Below are positions 27,410 through 35,183 of a stretch of DNA of 64,000 nt, one piece after another. The notes under the pieces were generated by a model. The model saw only the letters and a list, made by a program, of their open reading frames with translations, was not told the origin of the DNA and ran no database searches. Source of the DNA: Legionella bononiensis (GTDB lineage Bacteria > Pseudomonadota > Gammaproteobacteria > Legionellales > Legionellaceae); assembly GCF_016786215.1 (NCBI RefSeq), contig NZ_JADOBG010000021.1, positions 1 to 64,000 of the forward strand, read 5' to 3'. The position numbers and the translations under genes were made by a program. Positions within the stretch are counted from its first letter, which is position 1. Every line of letters starts with the position of its first letter.

Positions 27410-27694
27410 ATGACAGAAGAAACACAAAGAGAATTCATACAAAATAATTTGGAATTAATCCAAAAATTTCTTGAGGAATCGAAACCTCATGAAGATGAAA
27501 TAAGTGCCAGTATTCAAGCAACTATCGCCCAATTTTTATTAAACACACGCATTGAGTTAAATAAACGCGCAAATGGTCAACAGTGGATCAGTACAGAAGA
27601 CATTATCCAAGCACAAATTTCAGTGTTGAGGCGTTCAATAGTTGATCTAGAGCGTTATTATTTAACACTAGGGAATGGAGAAACTTTGCAATGA
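27410..27694 (+). CDS. Hypothetical protein, 94 aa
   Basis: Acidic, all-helical protein (MTEETQREFIQNNLELIQKF, ASIQATIAQFLLNTRIELNK, IIQAQISVLRRSIVDLERYY). Family not recognised. GAGG precedes the ATG. Its stop overlaps a following ATG (ATGA), so a third gene probably once followed in the same operon. Confidence 0.55.
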   Translation: MTEETQREFIQNNLELIQKFLEESKPHEDEISASIQATIAQFLLNTRIELNKRANGQQWISTEDIIQAQISVLRRSIVDLERYYLTLGNGETLQ

Positions 27695-27744
27695 AGCAAC
27701 GACAAACGACGCTCAATTTCCCGTTGGGCAATAAACCTAAATAG
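27691..27744 (+). pseudogene. Start of a gene cut short next to MITE-like copy 3
   Basis: An ATGA overlap with the preceding gene opens a frame of 17 codons (MKQRQTTLNFPLGNKPK) that stops seven bases before MITE-like copy 3. This may be the 5' fragment of a gene broken at that site. Confidence 0.25.
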
Positions 27745-27750
27745 CAGGCG

Positions 27751-27841
27751 TAGCCTGGGAGTAGGCCCCAAAGGCCGTATCCCAGGATTTCATTAGCCCT
27801 GTTAAACATTGGTATGCGCCCTCAGCTAAAGAATGACCGTC
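27751..27841. mobile_element. MITE-like element, copy 3 (left part only)
   Basis: Matches the left 91 bases of copies 1 and 2, up to about gaatgaccgt, then diverges, so the right terminus is lost. The sequence from there to the DUF924 gene is AT-rich without a recognisable feature. Confidence 0.7.
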
Positions 27842-28040
27842 TTCTGCTAAAAAACTGATGGTCTTCGATGGTTGCTGTCTCAATGTCAACATCAAGGTCT
27901 AATCACATGATTTCGGTGAAGAATTCCAAAAACACATAATATACGGATAATAAAATTAAGTGTTCAAGTGTCATAAATTATGTGCAATAGTCGTTACCTA
28001 ATGTGTAAAATAATTATTTTTTAATTAATAAGAATATTAG

Positions 28041-28580
28041 ATGATTTATACAGACGTATTGGATTTTTGGTTCGACGAATTATCTCCTGCCGACTGGTGG
28101 AAAAAAGATACCAATTTAGATGACTTAATCAAAAGTAAGTTCCTTGAATTACATCGTCAGGCTTCAAATGGTGAATTATTTGAGTGGCGTGATACTCCAT
28201 CAGGTTCACTAGCAGAAATCATTGTATTAGACCAATTTTCACGTAATATTTTTAGAGGTACGCCACGAAGCTTTTTATTTGATGGTATGGCAATTGTATT
28301 AGCGCAATTTGCTATTAAGAATCATTTTGATAAAGAACTTGAGCCTACTCAACGAGGCTTTCTCTATATGCCATTTATGCACAGTGAGTCGGCAATCATT
28401 CATGAGCAAGCAAAGCAGCTTTTTAGCCAGCCTCAAATGGAAGATAATTATGAATTTGAGTTGAAGCATGCTGCTATTATTGAGAAATTTGGACGATATC
28501 CTCATAGGAATTCAATTTTAGGTAGAGAGTCTACTCCAGAGGAATTAGAGTTCTTAAAGCAAGCAAATTCTTCTTTCTGA
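28041..28580 (+). CDS. DUF924 family protein
   Basis: 179 aa. VLDFWFDELSPADWWKKD at the start, EIIVLDQFSRNIFRGTPRSF in the middle and FLYMPFMHSES later are the DUF924 signatures, a family with a TPR-like helical fold and no settled role. Length is typical. Stands alone. Confidence 0.9.
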   Translation: MIYTDVLDFWFDELSPADWWKKDTNLDDLIKSKFLELHRQASNGELFEWRDTPSGSLAEIIVLDQFSRNIFRGTPRSFLFDGMAIVLAQFAIKNHFDKELEPTQRGFLYMPFMHSESAIIHEQAKQLFSQPQMEDNYEFELKHAAIIEKFGRYPHRNSILGRESTPEELEFLKQANSSF

Positions 28581-28675
28581 AGGCCCAATTGTGGGAATAA
28601 CATACCATTTCCCACTCATGTAACAAAACCCATGTAACGAAGAATTAAACATAGCTAGAAAGAGCGTGCAAATTG

Positions 28676-28735
28676 AGCCAGGCCTGAATTGTGAATTATG
28701 CTCTATTTCGAAAATTCAAAATTCAAGACCTAACC
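28676..28735 (+). repeat. AT-rich inverted repeat, family 3, copy 1
   Basis: aggcctgaattgtgaattatgct pairs imperfectly with gaaaattcaaaattcaagacct. Related copies are at 30941-31000 (opposite orientation) and 31766-31873. The rest of the 402-base gap (28581-28982) holds no visible gene. Confidence 0.5.
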
Positions 28736-28982
28736 TCAAAGTGCTAGATCTTTGGAAGATAGTGCCCCTCATTTTTGTGAATTCTTTAATTTATGTATTA
28801 AAATTGAACTTCATTGAGTTTTCATTGTTTAATTAACTGTTTCAAGTAACTATTGATCAATTTTATTTGGCTGTTTACAACGAGTGCCATTTATTTAAAT
28901 TGTACTGATGCTCAAGTGATAGAAGAATTGAGTAATAAATGGTAGTAAGGGGTAGGCGAGCGTATTTTAGTGGAGGAACGAA

Positions 28983-29417
28983 ATGGAACATAGGGCAGCA
29001 AAAGATATTTATATTGATGAAACAGAGAATTCAGCAATTAACTCGATCATAAAAAAGGGGATAATTGACTATAATGCTCCATTTTTTGGTTCGAACCCTG
29101 CACATCCTTTTACCATTTATGTAAAAGATCTTAAATCAGAAGTTATTGCAGGTCTTACAGGTTTTTACAAAGGGAACTATGCGCGTATAGATTTATTTTG
29201 GGTTCATAAAGAATTTCGTCATCAAGGATTAGGTAAAAAATTGTTTTTGAAATTGGAAGAATTCAGTAAAACAAAAGGATGCTGCTGTATTCAACTGGAT
29301 ACCTTTGACTTTCAAGCGCGACCTTTTTATGAAAAGCTAGGGTTTGAATGTATCGGCACTATATCTAAATGGGTTGAAGATAGAGATTGTCACTTTATGA
29401 GGAAAATCATACCTTAG
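28983..29417 (+). CDS. GNAT acetyltransferase
   Basis: 144 aa, single Acetyltransf_1 domain. GLTGFYKGNYARIDLFWVHK is followed by the acetyl-CoA-binding FRHQGLGKKLF (RxxGxG/A type) and then LDTFDFQARPFYEKLGFECI. GGAGG lies upstream of the ATG. Substrate unknown. Confidence 0.9.
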   Translation: MEHRAAKDIYIDETENSAINSIIKKGIIDYNAPFFGSNPAHPFTIYVKDLKSEVIAGLTGFYKGNYARIDLFWVHKEFRHQGLGKKLFLKLEEFSKTKGCCCIQLDTFDFQARPFYEKLGFECIGTISKWVEDRDCHFMRKIIP

Positions 29418-29667
29418 TACATCAAGAGAGCCAGGGCTTACTTTTTGTTAAATGTATTGCCAGGTAACAAAAAATCAAGGCATGCCCCCCTAAGTACGTA
29501 TAAGTATACAGCCAAGAAGCGCCTGCGTTGTAAAGAGCCTCTACATAGTCACATCTCTAAATTGCTTGGAGGGGATATGTCTATTTTGCTTCTACACACT
29601 CATTGCCACAGATTGTTATATTTGTTCTTTATTGATACAATTATTCTCACTATTGGGAGTAATACAC

Positions 29668-30153
29668 ATGAGATTTATTGGTAAACCGCAGGGTTCATCC
29701 TGCAACTACAATTTTGATTTTTCAACAAATAGAGATTCTGAACGACGTATGCCTCATAGTGAACCTACACTATATTTTGATACCTATGGATTTCCTAAAT
29801 CAAATCTAGAATATCTTAAGAATATTTTGGGCTTAAAAATAAATGGAGATAGATATTCTACCATCACTTCTGATCCAGCTTTTTCCATTATGGGCAAAGA
29901 TGATGTGATTTCTGCAATTGAAATTATTTTAACATCTGAAAAATCATTTCTGAACTTAGAGTTAAAGCCACATAAGAAATTATTTAATGAATTGATTGAT
30001 TTTTCAAAATCCTTAGGTGGCCAACTTCAGGTAAATAAAATCGATGATTCAACAGGCTACGAAACGCAGAGCGAATTATTTGATGCGCTTATGGCAAAGA
30101 AAAGCCAACCAGTGAAACCAGAAAACAGACAATCTAGTTGCTCAATAAGCTAA
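29668..30153 (+). CDS. Hypothetical protein with C-terminal CaaX box (CSIS)
   Basis: 161 aa, soluble, starting MRFIGKPQGSSCNYNFDF, with GGGAG upstream at correct spacing; the longer upstream frame is hydrophobic and unlike the rest. There is no recognised family. The protein ends QSSCSIS, a CaaX-type tetrapeptide (Cys, two small/aliphatic residues, Ser), preceded by a polar, basic tail (AKKSQPVKPENRQ). Legionella effectors with CaaX ends are known to be prenylated by host enzymes and sent to membranes. That this is one of them is inference. Confidence 0.7.
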   Translation: MRFIGKPQGSSCNYNFDFSTNRDSERRMPHSEPTLYFDTYGFPKSNLEYLKNILGLKINGDRYSTITSDPAFSIMGKDDVISAIEIILTSEKSFLNLELKPHKKLFNELIDFSKSLGGQLQVNKIDDSTGYETQSELFDALMAKKSQPVKPENRQSSCSIS

Positions 30154-30178
30154 ATGAACAGTTAGCAAGGGTAGCAAG

Positions 30179-30246
30179 CGTAGATACTGTCTTTAAAAGC
30201 AAGCTAAGTATTAATTAAAAGCGTGCACTTACATACAGTATCTACT
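30179..30246. repeat. Inverted repeat after the CaaX-box gene
   Basis: gtagatactgt and acagtatctac form an 11-bp inverted repeat around about 45 bases, starting some 25 bases after the stop codon. It may help end transcription. Confidence 0.4.
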
Positions 30247-30264
30247 TTTAATGCAAAAATTTCT

Positions 30265-30799
30265 TAGTCTGACGGCTATGAGTTGCGATCCAACCTACTT
30301 GCTTTTTTGCTTTATCAAGAAACTTCATGCATTTTATCTAGTGTTCGTTGGGTTAAGTATTTTAATTATAGTTTTATTCGTTTCAAGATCCCCTCATCCG
30401 CCTGTCGGCACCTTCTCCCTGATGGAGAAGGCGATTTTGGCGAGATCTCAATAACGTTTTAAATTGAACATTGGGGATTGCGTCAAAAAAGCTTAAGGCT
30501 ATTGGATAAGCTAGTGTAGCAACTGTAATCATGATGCAGCGATGAGATTGACTCATTAAACCCAACATGAGGCGTTCTGACTGATTGTTTGTTGGGTCAA
30601 ACGACCCAACCTACCTTGCTTCCAGTGTTACCTATTATTCCGGTTTATACTCAACTGATCCCTTCTCCCTTTTTAAGGGAGAAGGGTAAAGGATGAGGGT
30701 TACGGTTCAGCGAGCGTAAGTTGGGTCGCGACTTGATATTCGATCTTTGTTTTCATTTCTATCTCATGTTGTATCGCGACTCATAGCCGTCAGGCTAAG
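30265..30799. repeat. Composite repeat element of 535 bp with inverted ends
   Basis: The left end cttagtctgacggctatgag and the reverse complement of the right end, cttagcctgacggctatgag, match over about 30 bases. Inside lie further palindromes: a ccctcatccgcc...ccttctccct motif near 30390, gttgggtc/gacccaac (30591-30610), and a perfect 12-bp stem cccttctccctt/aagggagaaggg (30660-30686). Short frames inside lack ribosome sites and family likeness. Confidence 0.55.
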
Positions 30800-30812
30800 G
30801 TGACAATTTAAA

Positions 30813-30886
30813 GTAGCCTGGTTGCTTGCAACCAGGAATAAACCAATAACCTAAATCAAAAACGCGGTTGTGAGCAACCGGGCTAC
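30813..30886. repeat. Short palindromic element
   Basis: gtagcctggttgcttgcaacc at the left and ggttgtgagcaaccgggctac at the right are near-perfect inverted copies around a 30-base AT-rich core. It sits just outside the composite element. Confidence 0.6.
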
Positions 30887-30940
30887 AGAACTGGAAACAT
30901 TCTGATTGTACAAAATTATGATGGGATCGTTCAGGTGAAA

Positions 30941-31000
30941 GTCTTGAATTTTGATTTTACGAAACCATAGAATAATTCACAATTCAGAGCCTGACCCTGA
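30941..31000 (-). repeat. AT-rich inverted repeat, family 3, copy 2
   Basis: gtcttgaattttgattttac ... aattcacaattcagagcctgaccc is the reverse-orientation form of the element at 28676-28735. Confidence 0.5.
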
Positions 31001-31017
31001 GCCATCTCTGTGTCCTA

Positions 31018-31113
31018 CTAAGTTAACAGGGGTTCTTTGTCTCCTGCTTTCCAAGGTGAATATTTTTTCATTACACTTAAAAAAAGAGGGGATTCTAAAA
31101 AAAACTCGAGCCA
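31018..31113 (-). other. In-frame remainder of the glutathione S-transferase gene after an amber stop
   Basis: Directly after the TAG stop the same frame stays open for 31 codons, reading WLEFFLESPLFLSVMKKYSP and WKAGDKEPLLT before the next stop. This is a typical C-terminal end for this GST subgroup. The intact gene therefore probably spanned 31018-31665. Confidence 0.65.
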
Positions 31114-31665
31114 CTAAATTAGCCGATGAAATTTTGATTGCATAAACCAATCTTTATCAACCATGCAAAATTGACGGATGAAGGGAAAAATAGCGATGTC
31201 AGCCAGACAAGGATTGTCAGAAAATAAATATTGAGAATTTAATAATTTTGTATTTAATGCGTTAAGAAAAATTAGTGCTTGTTTTCTATAATAGAGTGGC
31301 TCACCAAGCTCAGATTTTTGAGGATATTTGTAACCATCTAAGATGGGCTTAAACTCAAAGTCATTCTGATGAATTAAATTAAATATTTGTTGTTGCGCAT
31401 CAGGCTTGAGCCAATTATCACGGTCAGATTGTTCAAGTGCCCACAGCATAATATCGAGGCTTTCATCAATTACTTTGCCTGAGTCTGTTATCAGTACCGG
31501 CACTGTGGCTTTTTCTGATGCCATAATCAACTCTTTAGGCTTATCACTAAGCGTTACTTCGCGTATTCCAACTTTTATTCCTGCATATTTAAGGGCCATT
31601 CGCGCACGGATTGCGTACGGACAACGTCTAAAACTATACAAATAATTCAAAGTTATATTCTCCAA
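31114..31665 (-). CDS. Glutathione S-transferase family protein, shortened by a premature stop
   Basis: 183 aa as read. The N-terminal thioredoxin-like domain begins LNYLYSFRRCPYAIRARMAL, with a CPYA active-site motif, and has VPVLITDSGKVIDESLDIM with the cis-Pro and the glutathione-contacting Glu-Ser. The helical C-terminal domain includes YLFSDNPCLADIAIFPFIRQ. The protein ends at a TAG after KFHRLI, yet coding sequence continues in frame beyond it, so about 32 residues of the last helix are lost. This could be a recent nonsense mutation, low-level readthrough or a sequencing error. Confidence 0.8.
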   Translation of the reverse strand: MENITLNYLYSFRRCPYAIRARMALKYAGIKVGIREVTLSDKPKELIMASEKATVPVLITDSGKVIDESLDIMLWALEQSDRDNWLKPDAQQQIFNLIHQNDFEFKPILDGYKYPQKSELGEPLYYRKQALIFLNALNTKLLNSQYLFSDNPCLADIAIFPFIRQFCMVDKDWFMQSKFHRLI

Positions 31666-31765
31666 AAAATACGTTCTAACAGAGAAGGATAGAGTTTAAT
31701 TGAGATGATGCCATATAGATGTAAATTTAAACACCAGAAAATGTACTCGGTTAGTGCAAATGAGG

Positions 31766-31873
31766 TCAGGCTTCGACATGTGAATTATGCTATAGTTTCT
31801 TGAATTCAAAACTCAAGACCTGACCCTGAATGTTTCCGAATTCAAAATTCAAGACCTGTCCCTGAATGTTTCC
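31766..31873 (+). repeat. AT-rich inverted repeat, family 3, copy 3, with a 36-bp tandem duplication
   Basis: aggtcaggcttcgacatgtg on the left pairs with the region containing cttgaattcaaaactcaaga. The right end is duplicated: 31802-31837 and 31838-31873 are two 36-base units differing at two positions. The rest of the gap (31666-32002) shows no gene. Confidence 0.6.
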
Positions 31874-32002
31874 TCGAATATTATATCAATAAGAAATTCT
31901 ATTCTTGAAAAATGGGCTTAAACACTCATATTTTAGCAAGCTTGTAGCATTGTTTGTTACGAACCCATAAAATTGAACTACCTTGAACAATGAAATAATG
32001 TT

Positions 32003-32437
32003 ATGAATGATTCAATCCATATTGTTTGTCCTCACTGCCATACAACCAATCGTTTGCTTGCTACACGATTGGTTGAAAGTCCAAAATGCGGAAAATGTCA
32101 AACAGCACTTTTTGATGGCAAACCTGTAGGCGTAGATACAGAGCACTTCGATCTTCATCTCATAAAGAACGATATTCCTCTGCTTGTTGATTTTTGGGCA
32201 GAATGGTGTGGTCCATGTAAAATGATGGCACCTTATTTTGAAGCAGCAGCAAAGATTCTAGAACCTCGAGTTAGGTTTATTAAAGTTAATACAGAATTTC
32301 AACACGTATTAAGTACTCGCTACCAAATTCAAAGTATTCCTACGCTGATACTTTTTTCTCATGGAAAAGAGAAAGCACGACACTCAGGGGTGATTAGCAC
32401 ACAGGATATGGTTCGCTGGGTTAAGCAATATTTATGA
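32003..32437 (+). CDS. trxC: Thioredoxin 2 (zinc-binding thioredoxin)
   Basis: 144 aa cytosolic disulfide reductase. An N-terminal zinc site with two CxxC pairs (Cys9/Cys12 and Cys29/Cys32) precedes a thioredoxin domain with active site WCGPC (Cys69, Cys72) and the cis-Pro in SIPTLILF. The extra zinc domain identifies TrxC rather than TrxA. Confidence 0.93.
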   Translation: MNDSIHIVCPHCHTTNRLLATRLVESPKCGKCQTALFDGKPVGVDTEHFDLHLIKNDIPLLVDFWAEWCGPCKMMAPYFEAAAKILEPRVRFIKVNTEFQHVLSTRYQIQSIPTLILFSHGKEKARHSGVISTQDMVRWVKQYL

Positions 32438-32621
32438 GTTTTGCATCGGGCATAAATTGGCGTCCTGGTTCACAACTAAATGGTTCATAAGTCTATTGAT
32501 ATACGGGGTAGAAATCTGGTGTATTCAAGGATTTGTAGTTTATATGGAACCTGATCTTTATAATAAATAAAATCTACTATAATCATTGAGTAGGAGCAAA
32601 CGATGATCTAAGGACTGGCTC

Positions 32622-33221
32622 ATGGCTCATTCAGATTTTATCAAACGCAATGGAATACTTATACTGGGACTTGCTCTGCCTATTCTTGTTATGGCGTTCT
32701 TTTTTTTGGCTAGCATCATGCCATTACATGTCGCCAATCCTCCATTATACGATATGATTTTTACTGTGCAGGATTATTCATCGAATAGCCAACCTCCAGT
32801 CACTGCTAATTTTGTTGTAATAGACGGAACGCTTAAAGTTCAGTATATAAAAAACAGAAATAATGTATATAACGGTTGGAAAAAACTCTATTTATATGAA
32901 GCCAAAAGCCAGAAGGTCAGGCAATTGTCTTTAGCTCTCCCTAAGGATATCGACACGATACAGGACATGAAAGAAGAAACAGTGGATGCTACCAAACATT
33001 TGAAATTGGATACTTCTCTTGAGTCGCCAGATGGATATTTATTGTCTTCTCAGGGGAACACAAATAACAGCGGTTTATTGGGCTCACTGCTTTGGGGTGG
33101 TAGTTACAGTAACGAAGCATGCTTAAAAAAGGGAAGTACGTGTATTAAACTCCAGGGTAGTGACAGTCAAATGTATTTTTATCCCGGTTATTTGCAATTT
33201 ATTGGATGGGTTAAATCATGA
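32622..33221 (+). CDS. Membrane-anchored protein of unknown function
   Basis: 199 aa. One N-terminal membrane helix (GILILGLALPILVMAFFFLA, about 11-33) anchors a domain outside the cytosol with two Cys near the end. AAGGA precedes the ATG. It overlaps the next gene by four bases (ATGA). Proteins next to DUF2157 genes in other bacteria are often of the GDYXXLXY type; I do not see that signature here. Confidence 0.75.
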   Translation: MAHSDFIKRNGILILGLALPILVMAFFFLASIMPLHVANPPLYDMIFTVQDYSSNSQPPVTANFVVIDGTLKVQYIKNRNNVYNGWKKLYLYEAKSQKVRQLSLALPKDIDTIQDMKEETVDATKHLKLDTSLESPDGYLLSSQGNTNNSGLLGSLLWGGSYSNEACLKKGSTCIKLQGSDSQMYFYPGYLQFIGWVKS

Positions 33222-34147
33222 ATCGTGAAGAGGCGTTGGCAGAGATCGCAAGGATAGCCAAAAATTTTAATCTCGATATAGACGACATTAAAGAGGTATT
33301 TAAATCAACTCCTGAACGAACGACCATGCAATCCAATAAGTTGATGAATACATTGTTGGCTTATATAGGCGGTATTCTTATTTTTTCCGGGATCTGTATT
33401 TTTATAGCGATGCAGTGGGATAACATCAATACGTTCAACCGTATATTGTTAACTCTTGGTGTGGGATTCTGTTTATTCATCTCTGCCGTGTTTTGCACGA
33501 GAATTGATGGTTTTAGTAAAGCTGCTGGACCGTTGTTTTTGCTTGCGGCACTTCTACAACCAACGGGTTTGGCTGTTTTGTTTCATGAATATTTCCCTAT
33601 AATGAATCCGATACGCGGTGTTTTAATCATCAGCTTGATGATGTTTATTCAGCAGGGCTTTACATTTATAAGTACCAAGCGGACAGAGCTTGCCTTGACG
33701 ACCATTATTTTTGGAGTGTTGTTTTTTATGGCTGCGTTTGAATTGCTGGCCATACCTTATAAAACCGAGTGGTTTGTTCTGAGTAGCTCCATCTTATGTC
33801 TGGCATGGGTAATTAATAATTCCAGATATCAAGCGATAGCGTCAGTTTTATTCTTCTTTGGTTCGTTGGCATTTTTCCTCATTACCTTCGATATTCTCAG
33901 AAATCAATTCTATGAGCTGCTTTATTTAGGCCTATGCTGTTTTATGATCTTTATTGCCATAGTATCCAGCAGCCGAACTTTATTAATTAATGCGTCTCTT
34001 GCGACTTTAGCATATATAGGTTACTTCACAGGAAAACATTTTCCTCATACGCTCGGTTGGCCTCTCACGCTCATCGTGATGGGATTCATCCTGATTATTT
34101 TTAGTGCCTGGATTATTAAATTGAATCGTCATTACCTTAAAACCTGA
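33218..34147 (+). CDS. DUF2157-like integral membrane protein
   Basis: 309 aa. A soluble N-terminal segment (NREEALAEIARIAKNFNLDI, about 1-45) precedes some nine or ten hydrophobic helices, starting LLAYIGGILIFSGICIFIAM followed by QWDNIN, the DUF2157 pattern. Function unknown. Translationally coupled to the preceding gene, so the two products likely form one complex. Confidence 0.75.
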   Translation: MNREEALAEIARIAKNFNLDIDDIKEVFKSTPERTTMQSNKLMNTLLAYIGGILIFSGICIFIAMQWDNINTFNRILLTLGVGFCLFISAVFCTRIDGFSKAAGPLFLLAALLQPTGLAVLFHEYFPIMNPIRGVLIISLMMFIQQGFTFISTKRTELALTTIIFGVLFFMAAFELLAIPYKTEWFVLSSSILCLAWVINNSRYQAIASVLFFFGSLAFFLITFDILRNQFYELLYLGLCCFMIFIAIVSSSRTLLINASLATLAYIGYFTGKHFPHTLGWPLTLIVMGFILIIFSAWIIKLNRHYLKT

Positions 34148-34171
34148 TTTCTTTTCTACGCCCTCTGACTA

Positions 34172-34200
34172 TTACGATATGCTGTACATTGTTGTATAAT
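34172..34200 (+). promoter_or_regulatory. Candidate promoter of queF
   Basis: TTACGA, a 17-base spacer, then a perfect TATAAT, about 50 bases before the GTG start. Confidence 0.5.
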
Positions 34201-34248
34201 GTGTGTTTTTAGAGCAATTAAGTTTGCACGTATTGTTAGAGATGTTTT

Positions 34249-35085
34249 GTGGAATTTGAATTGGAACATAAATTGGAATTGGGTAAGAAATCTGAATATG
34301 AGGCACATTATAATGCCGATAAATTATTTCCTATTCCTCGAGAAGGTAAACGTCTTGAAATAGGGATTAATCCGGATCAGTTGCCGTTTTGGGGATTTGA
34401 TTCCTGGAATCATTATGAGGTTTCATGGCTTAATGCTAAAGGAAAGCCCATAGTTGCTGTAGCGGAAATCGTTTATGATTGCCATTCTCCAAATATTATT
34501 GAGTCCAAATCATTAAAACTGTACTTTAATACCTTTAACAACACTCAATTTGACTCCATCGCTGATGTGGAGCGCATTATTATTCATGATCTGAGTCAGT
34601 GTTTAAAATCTGATGTATCCGTTACGATTCATCAATTAGGGAATAGTAAAACAATAGGTCTTCAGAATTCATTCAATGGTGAATCTATTGATTCTTTGGA
34701 TATAGCGTGTTCCGTTTACTCCGTTGATCCTTCATTTCTAACCGTTGATGGCGATCTGGTGGAAGAAACGTTGTATTCTGATTTATTAAAATCCAATTGT
34801 TTGGTGACGTATCAGCCTGATTGGGGAAGTGTACAGATTAGTTATAAGGGTCCCAAGATAAATCGAGAAGGCTTATTAAGATACATAGTTTCTTTTCGTA
34901 ATCATAATGAATTTCATGAGCAATGCATTGAACGCATTTTTGTCGATATTATGACTCAATGCAAGCCACAGGAATTAACTGTATACGGACGTTATACCCG
35001 TAGAGGCGGTTTGGATATTAATCCTTATCGTTCAACATTAAAACCGAATCTGAACGCTAAAAATATCAGGCTGGCAAGACAATAG
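34249..35085 (+). CDS. queF: NADPH-dependent 7-cyano-7-deazaguanine reductase
   Basis: Reduces preQ0 to preQ1 in queuosine synthesis. 278 aa, the long two-domain (E. coli-like) form. The QueF motif ESKSLKLYFNTFN is present, and the active-site Cys184 and Asp191 are in SNCLVTYQPDWGS. The start is GTG; the next in-frame ATG is far inside the protein. Convergent with the DUF1460 gene. Confidence 0.95.
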   Translation: MEFELEHKLELGKKSEYEAHYNADKLFPIPREGKRLEIGINPDQLPFWGFDSWNHYEVSWLNAKGKPIVAVAEIVYDCHSPNIIESKSLKLYFNTFNNTQFDSIADVERIIIHDLSQCLKSDVSVTIHQLGNSKTIGLQNSFNGESIDSLDIACSVYSVDPSFLTVDGDLVEETLYSDLLKSNCLVTYQPDWGSVQISYKGPKINREGLLRYIVSFRNHNEFHEQCIERIFVDIMTQCKPQELTVYGRYTRRGGLDINPYRSTLKPNLNAKNIRLARQ

Positions 35086-35183
35086 AGCTATAGTTTCTCT
35101 GGTTGTTCAATTGAGGTTGATGGTGGATTAAGAATGGAACGAATTAATTCAACACCAACCTTGTTACGCTAACTGATTCGATA

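Noticed and set aside
30251..30454. 67-aa frame in the composite repeat
   Set aside because: Built from palindromic repeat sequence; no ribosome site.
34200..34248. preQ1 riboswitch before queF
   Set aside because: The space from the -10 box to the start is under 50 bases and shows no preQ1 aptamer pattern.
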